Source of the DNA: CAZVCJ01 sp964625745
GTDB taxonomy: Bacteria > Chloroflexota > Anaerolineae > VGOG01
Reading direction: 5' to 3'
Length of the DNA stretch: 11,324 nt
NCBI GenBank assembly: GCA_964625745.1
Contig: CAZVCJ010000134.1
Coordinates: forward strand, 1-11,324
Part shown: one piece after another, positions 8,254-11,324 of the stretch
Layout of the letters: each line of letters begins with the position of its first letter
Position numbering within the stretch: the first letter of the stretch is position 1
The notes under the pieces: model-generated
What the model was told of the DNA's origin: nothing
Database searches by the model: none
Seen by the model: the letters and a program-made list of their open reading frames with translations, nothing else
Position numbers and translations under genes: made by a program

Positions 8254-9291
8254 ATGACCGTCAAGAAAAGGGTAACTATCAGACAGGTCGCAAAAGAGTC
8301 AGGGGTTTCAACTCAGACTGTTTCGCGCGTAATCAACCATCATCCAAACGTTGCTCCAGAAACCCGACGGCGCGTGCTGCAAGTCATCGACCGGTTGGGA
8401 TATCAGCCTAGCAGCATCGCTCGCAGCCTGATCCAGGGATACAGTGGCACACTGGGAGTTGTCGGCTACGGGTTGGAATACTTTGGCCCTTCACGTACTC
8501 TTTCAGGAGTCGAGCAGCAAGCAAATGAGTTGGGCTATAGCCTCCTTCTGAGCCTGATGCGCCAGCCCGAGAAAAATGACGTGGAACAGGTGCTACGTGA
8601 TATGTTCTCGCGGTATGTGGATGGTATCATCTGGGCCATGCCTGAAATTGGCAATAATCGAGCCTGGATACGACAGGGAACTCCACAACTTTCGGTGCCG
8701 ATCGTTTTCCTCAGTATGCAACCTCATCCCAATTTGTCTGTTGTCGCAGTAGACAATCGAAGGGGTGGTCGAATGGCCACTGAACATTTGCTCGATCAGG
8801 GATATCAAACCATTGGCCTGATCACCGGCCCACTGGATTGGTGGGAGGCGCGCCAACGTCAGCTTGGCTGGCAAGACGCGCTGAAAGAGGTGATCACCGA
8901 AGATCATCTCGTTGTTGAGGGGGATTGGACGGCAGAAAGTGGAGAGCGAGGCTTACGCCAACTACTGGAACAGCGCCCGGACATGGACGCTGTGTTTGTC
9001 TGCAATGATCAAATGGCCTTGGGCGTGCTGCAGGCAGCGCGCCAAATGGGCATACGGGTACCAGAGGATTTGGCGCTGGTGGGCTTTGATGATATCCCCG
9101 AGTCGGCCTATTTCTATCCCCCGCTGTCCACTGTGCGGCAAGACATGGTTGAGCTAGGTCGTTGTGCTGTCAGAGAACTTGGCTGCATGATAGAGGCAAG
9201 TCAGCAGGGTAGAGCGGTTGTTGAATCGAAGGCTATCTTGCTCCAGCCCCAGTTGGTTATCCGAGAAAGTTCAGTTCGTGAAAGGGGGTGA
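8254..9291 (+). CDS. LacI-family transcriptional repressor
   Basis: A 345-residue sugar-responsive DNA-binding regulator. The N-terminal helix-turn-helix is VTIRQVAKESGVSTQTVSRVINHHP (7-31), with the recognition helix at about 20-28. The hinge helix SSIARSL (53-59) carries the conserved leucine L59 that inserts at the operator centre. The effector domain is of the periplasmic-binding-protein type, with GLITGPLDWWEARQRQLGW, VCNDQMALGVLQAA and ALVGFDDIPES segments. The start at 8254 places the HTH at the N-terminus as usual. An in-frame ATG at 8200 lies upstream of the predicted transcription start and is discounted. The Shine-Dalgarno sequence is weak, consistent with low regulator levels. It probably represses its own promoter and the downstream transporter genes, with release by the imported sugar or a derivative. 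Codon and base use looks slightly more AT-rich than in the catabolic genes. Confidence 0.93.
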   Translation: MTVKKRVTIRQVAKESGVSTQTVSRVINHHPNVAPETRRRVLQVIDRLGYQPSSIARSLIQGYSGTLGVVGYGLEYFGPSRTLSGVEQQANELGYSLLLSLMRQPEKNDVEQVLRDMFSRYVDGIIWAMPEIGNNRAWIRQGTPQLSVPIVFLSMQPHPNLSVVAVDNRRGGRMATEHLLDQGYQTIGLITGPLDWWEARQRQLGWQDALKEVITEDHLVVEGDWTAESGERGLRQLLEQRPDMDAVFVCNDQMALGVLQAARQMGIRVPEDLALVGFDDIPESAYFYPPLSTVRQDMVELGRCAVRELGCMIEASQQGRAVVESKAILLQPQLVIRESSVRERG

Positions 9292-9411
9292 GAAATGGCT
9301 TAACGATGATGTTATCCGCTGTTTCCATGTATGGCTCTGTAGTTCACGCATTGGGCATTCCCAAGAAGGACTCAACGTGGAAGCCCAACCAATCTTCCCA
9401 AGGAGGAAAAA
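9292..9411 (+). other. Intergenic spacer between regulator and binding protein, with weak operator-like half-sites
   Basis: No convincing promoter or terminator was found. AACGAT (9302-9307) and TGTTATC (9310-9316) repeat the two half-sites of the 8201-8226 operator in inverted order with a 2-nt gap. A small perfect hairpin, TTGGG/CCCAA with a CATT loop, lies at 9351-9364. The binding-protein gene is therefore most simply read as co-transcribed with the regulator. Confidence 0.35.
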
Positions 9412-10437
9412 ATGAACAAGAAACTCAGTTGGTTAATCTGTAGCCTGGTGGTGCTGTCGGTGCTGGTTGTCGCTTGTGCGCCAAAGGCGACGCCGACTAA
9501 AGAAGTCGAAGCACCTGCCGCAGGCAAGACCTGCGAAGGTGTAAAGATCGTCTTCTTCCCTGGCGGGCCACCAGGGTGTCCCTTTGGCACCGTCGTTTAC
9601 AATGGAGCCGTAGCTGCAGCGGCGGACCTGGGTGCCGATGTGGAATACATGTTCTCAGACTGGAATACGGAGAAGATGGTGACCCAATTCAAAGAGGCTG
9701 TGGCTACCAAGCCCGACGGGATCGCCATTATGGGGCATCCAGGGGATGACGCCTTTGAGGCCCTGGTCGACGATGCCGAGGCAAAGGGGATCATCGTAAC
9801 CAGTCAGAACACCACCCTGCCCAGACTCGAAGCGAGGTACAAGGCCGACGGGTTCGGCTACGTGGGGCAAGAACTCTATGCGTCCGGCTATATGCTGGGC
9901 CAGGAGGCCGTCAAGAGGACCGGCCTCGGAGCTGGCGATCGGGCCATGGTCTGGGGGCTTCTGTCCGAACCTACCCGCGGGCTGAGGACGAAAGGCGTCA
10001 TAGATGCTCTGGAAGAAGCAGGGATGACCGTTGACTACATCGAGATTGACAAGGCCACAGATGCTGACGCTACAGCAGGTGTCCCGGTCTTCACAGGATA
10101 TGTGACATCCAAGCCTGACGTGAAACTGGTCTGCACCGATCACGGGGGACTGACCGCTACTCTGGAGACGTACCTGACGGCTGCAGGTAAGGGCCCGGAC
10201 GACATCTATGGCATAGGGTTTGACCTCTCGCCCGCTACAGCAGAAGCGATCAGGGGCGGGTGGACGGACCTGGTGCTCGATCAGCAACCCTTCCTGCAGG
10301 GCTACCTGCCCATTGTGCAGATCTGCCTGACCAAGCAATACCAATTCTCCGGTCTGCACGTGGATACGGGATCCGGTTTTGCCCACAAGGACAATATCGA
10401 AGTGCTGGCCAGCCTTGCGGATAAGCAGATCCGGTAG
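9412..10437 (+). CDS. Sugar ABC transporter substrate-binding lipoprotein (ribose/rhamnose-type)
   Basis: A 341-residue secreted lipoprotein. Residues 1-21 are a signal peptide (KK followed by a hydrophobic core) ending in the lipobox LVVAC, with lipidated C22. A Thr/Pro/Ala-rich linker (23-38) precedes the mature Peripla_BP_4-type domain. The domain begins CEGVKIVFFPGGPPGCPFGTVVYNGA (41-66) and contains MFSDWNTEKMVTQFKEAVATKPDGIAI (80-106) and DDIYGIGFD, all typical of class B sugar-binding proteins for ribose, rhamnose or autoinducer-like ligands. It would capture the substrate outside the membrane and deliver it to the permease encoded beyond the right edge. AAGGAGG (9400-9406) is a strong ribosome binding site 5 nt before the ATG, as expected for an abundant binding protein. 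The ligand is not assignable from sequence. Confidence 0.93.
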   Translation: MNKKLSWLICSLVVLSVLVVACAPKATPTKEVEAPAAGKTCEGVKIVFFPGGPPGCPFGTVVYNGAVAAAADLGADVEYMFSDWNTEKMVTQFKEAVATKPDGIAIMGHPGDDAFEALVDDAEAKGIIVTSQNTTLPRLEARYKADGFGYVGQELYASGYMLGQEAVKRTGLGAGDRAMVWGLLSEPTRGLRTKGVIDALEEAGMTVDYIEIDKATDADATAGVPVFTGYVTSKPDVKLVCTDHGGLTATLETYLTAAGKGPDDIYGIGFDLSPATAEAIRGGWTDLVLDQQPFLQGYLPIVQICLTKQYQFSGLHVDTGSGFAHKDNIEVLASLADKQIR

Positions 10438-10503
10438 GAGCCTTCTCGGTCCTTAGTTTCTGTAAACGGTATCTCGCAGGAGGCGATGCAAGAGTAGAAC
10501 CAC

Positions 10504-10602
10504 GGGGGGCAAGCGGCGCGAAGGTATGCGACACATTCGCTGCGGCCAGAGGTGTGTAGCGATTGTGTGTATCGAGAGCAAATCCAGTGCCGTTTGCCCC
10601 CT
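10504..10602 (+). ncRNA. Structured intercistronic RNA element between binding protein and ATPase
   Basis: GGGGGCAAGCGGC (10505-10517) pairs with GCCGTTTGCCCCC (10589-10601) over 13 bp with one G-U pair, plus a further G-U at 10504/10602. The enclosed 71 nt can form GCGAA/TTCGC (10518-10522 with 10536-10540) and CGAT/ATCG with a 7-nt TGTGTGT loop (10560-10563 with 10571-10574), a three-way-junction-like layout. The right arm is followed by TTGTTTT and, 9 nt later, by the ATPase Shine-Dalgarno sequence. Likely roles are 3'-end protection or partial termination that keeps binding protein in excess over the ATPase, or ligand-controlled attenuation. No known RNA family is recognised. Confidence 0.55.
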
Positions 10603-10626
10603 TGTTTTACAAGAGGAGTCTGTCTG

Positions 10627-11324
10627 ATGGATTACATACTTGAAATGAGGAATATCTCTAAGCGTTTTGGCGAAGTTCAGGCGCTGCAACCAGTGGACTT
10701 CGCCGTCACCCGCAATGAAGTCGTGGGATTGGTGGGCGATAACGGCGCTGGCAAGTCCACTCTCATCAAAATCGCTACCGGCTACCATCAATCAAACAGT
10801 GGCGAAATGTATTTCAATGGAGAGAAAGTGGAAGGCCTGTCGGTCGCCAGAGCCCGACAACTTGGCATTGAAACGGTCTATCAAGAAAAGGCCCTGGCAG
10901 ACCTCCAAACGTTATGGAGGAACATCTTCATGGGGCGAGAGCTGACGACCCACTTTGGCTTTCTCGACGTAAAAGGGATGGAGCAAGAGACGAAAAAACT
11001 GATGATTGGATCAATGGGGTTTACCTCAGCGGCCGTGGCGTCTGATTCGGTAGTCAGGACCTTTTCTGGAGGAGAAAAACAGGGGGTAGCTATTGTACGG
11101 GCCCTGTATTTCGATGCTGAGCTCATCATCCTGGATGAGCCGACCATGGGTTTATCGCTGTCAGAGACGAGAAAATTGTTGGAGTTTGTGCAGGGAATCA
11201 AAAAGGCCGGCAAGTCGTGCATCTTCATTGATCACAATGTGTTTCATGTGTATACAGTAGCGGATAGGATCGTCGTGCTGGATAGAGGAGCGGTTGCGGG
11301 CGAGTTTTTGACCAAAGACATCAC
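10627..11324 (+). CDS. Sugar ABC transporter ATP-binding protein, 3' end off the right edge
   Basis: The first 232 residues of an ATPase of the ribose/xylose/simple-sugar type, peripheral at the cytoplasmic membrane. Visible are Walker A GDNGAGKST (37-45), Q-loop YQEKAL (85-90, Q86), signature SGGEKQ (147-152), Walker B LIILDEP (166-172) with catalytic E171, and H-loop H203 (IDHN). All residues needed for ATP hydrolysis are present in this domain. The frame is open to the edge, so it cannot be told whether this is a single-domain protein (about 250-260 residues, FrcA-like) or the first half of a duplicated RbsA-type ATPase (about 500 residues). AGAGGAG (10612-10618) sits 8 nt before the ATG. 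It energises uptake by the binding protein encoded just upstream; the permease should follow. Confidence 0.92.
   Translation, partial: MDYILEMRNISKRFGEVQALQPVDFAVTRNEVVGLVGDNGAGKSTLIKIATGYHQSNSGEMYFNGEKVEGLSVARARQLGIETVYQEKALADLQTLWRNIFMGRELTTHFGFLDVKGMEQETKKLMIGSMGFTSAAVASDSVVRTFSGGEKQGVAIVRALYFDAELIILDEPTMGLSLSETRKLLEFVQGIKKAGKSCIFIDHNVFHVYTVADRIVVLDRGAVAGEFLTKDI

Overview
The window looks like a piece of a GC-rich bacterial chromosome, most likely from the Chloroflexota (Anaerolineae-like). This is inferred from three things: a tRNA nucleotidyltransferase fused to DHH and CBS domains, a solute-binding lipoprotein with a Thr/Pro/Ala-rich linker just after the lipobox, and the general style of the sugar genes. 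No rRNA, tRNA, transposase, integrase or CRISPR is visible, so the taxonomic call is moderate at best.

Layout. Positions 1-2039 (minus strand) hold the first 679 residues of a DHH-CBS-CBS-nucleotidyltransferase fusion that runs off the left edge and has its own near-consensus promoter (2071-2099). Positions 2040-2610 are mostly non-coding. They contain a 66-codon remnant of the C-terminus of a MalG-type sugar ABC permease (2162-2362), a plus-strand promoter (2405-2433) and a GC-rich leader of about 170 nt with several hairpins. Positions 2611-8138 form a plus-strand catabolic operon: a fucose/arabinose-isomerase-fold protein, an aldo/keto reductase, a small flavoprotein with a four-cysteine cluster, an FGGY sugar kinase, and an M24 'pita-bread' protein that appears to have lost most of its metal ligands. 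The first four genes are tightly packed (14 nt gap, 1 nt gap, 4 nt overlap); the M24 gene follows after 72 nt. Positions 8173-11324 form a regulation and uptake unit: a promoter with a perfect 10-bp inverted repeat over its start point, a LacI-family repressor, a sugar-binding lipoprotein, a structured 100-nt intergenic RNA, and the start of an RbsA-type ABC ATPase cut by the right edge.

How it fits together. The binding protein and ATPase would import a monosaccharide or similar small polyol/sugar. The isomerase would convert an aldose to a ketose and the FGGY kinase would phosphorylate it. The reductase and flavoprotein suggest an additional redox step not found in a plain fucose or arabinose pathway. 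The LacI protein probably represses its own gene and the transporter through the inverted repeat at 8201-8226. No copy of that site was seen upstream of the isomerase, so control of the catabolic operon is open. No aldolase or permease lies in the window, so the substrate cannot be named; a deoxy- or unusual sugar is the best inference.

The most unusual items are the metal-ligand-poor M24 protein in a sugar operon, the reductase plus Cys-rich flavoprotein pair, the three-way-junction-like RNA between the binding protein and the ATPase, and the operator overlapping an ideal promoter.
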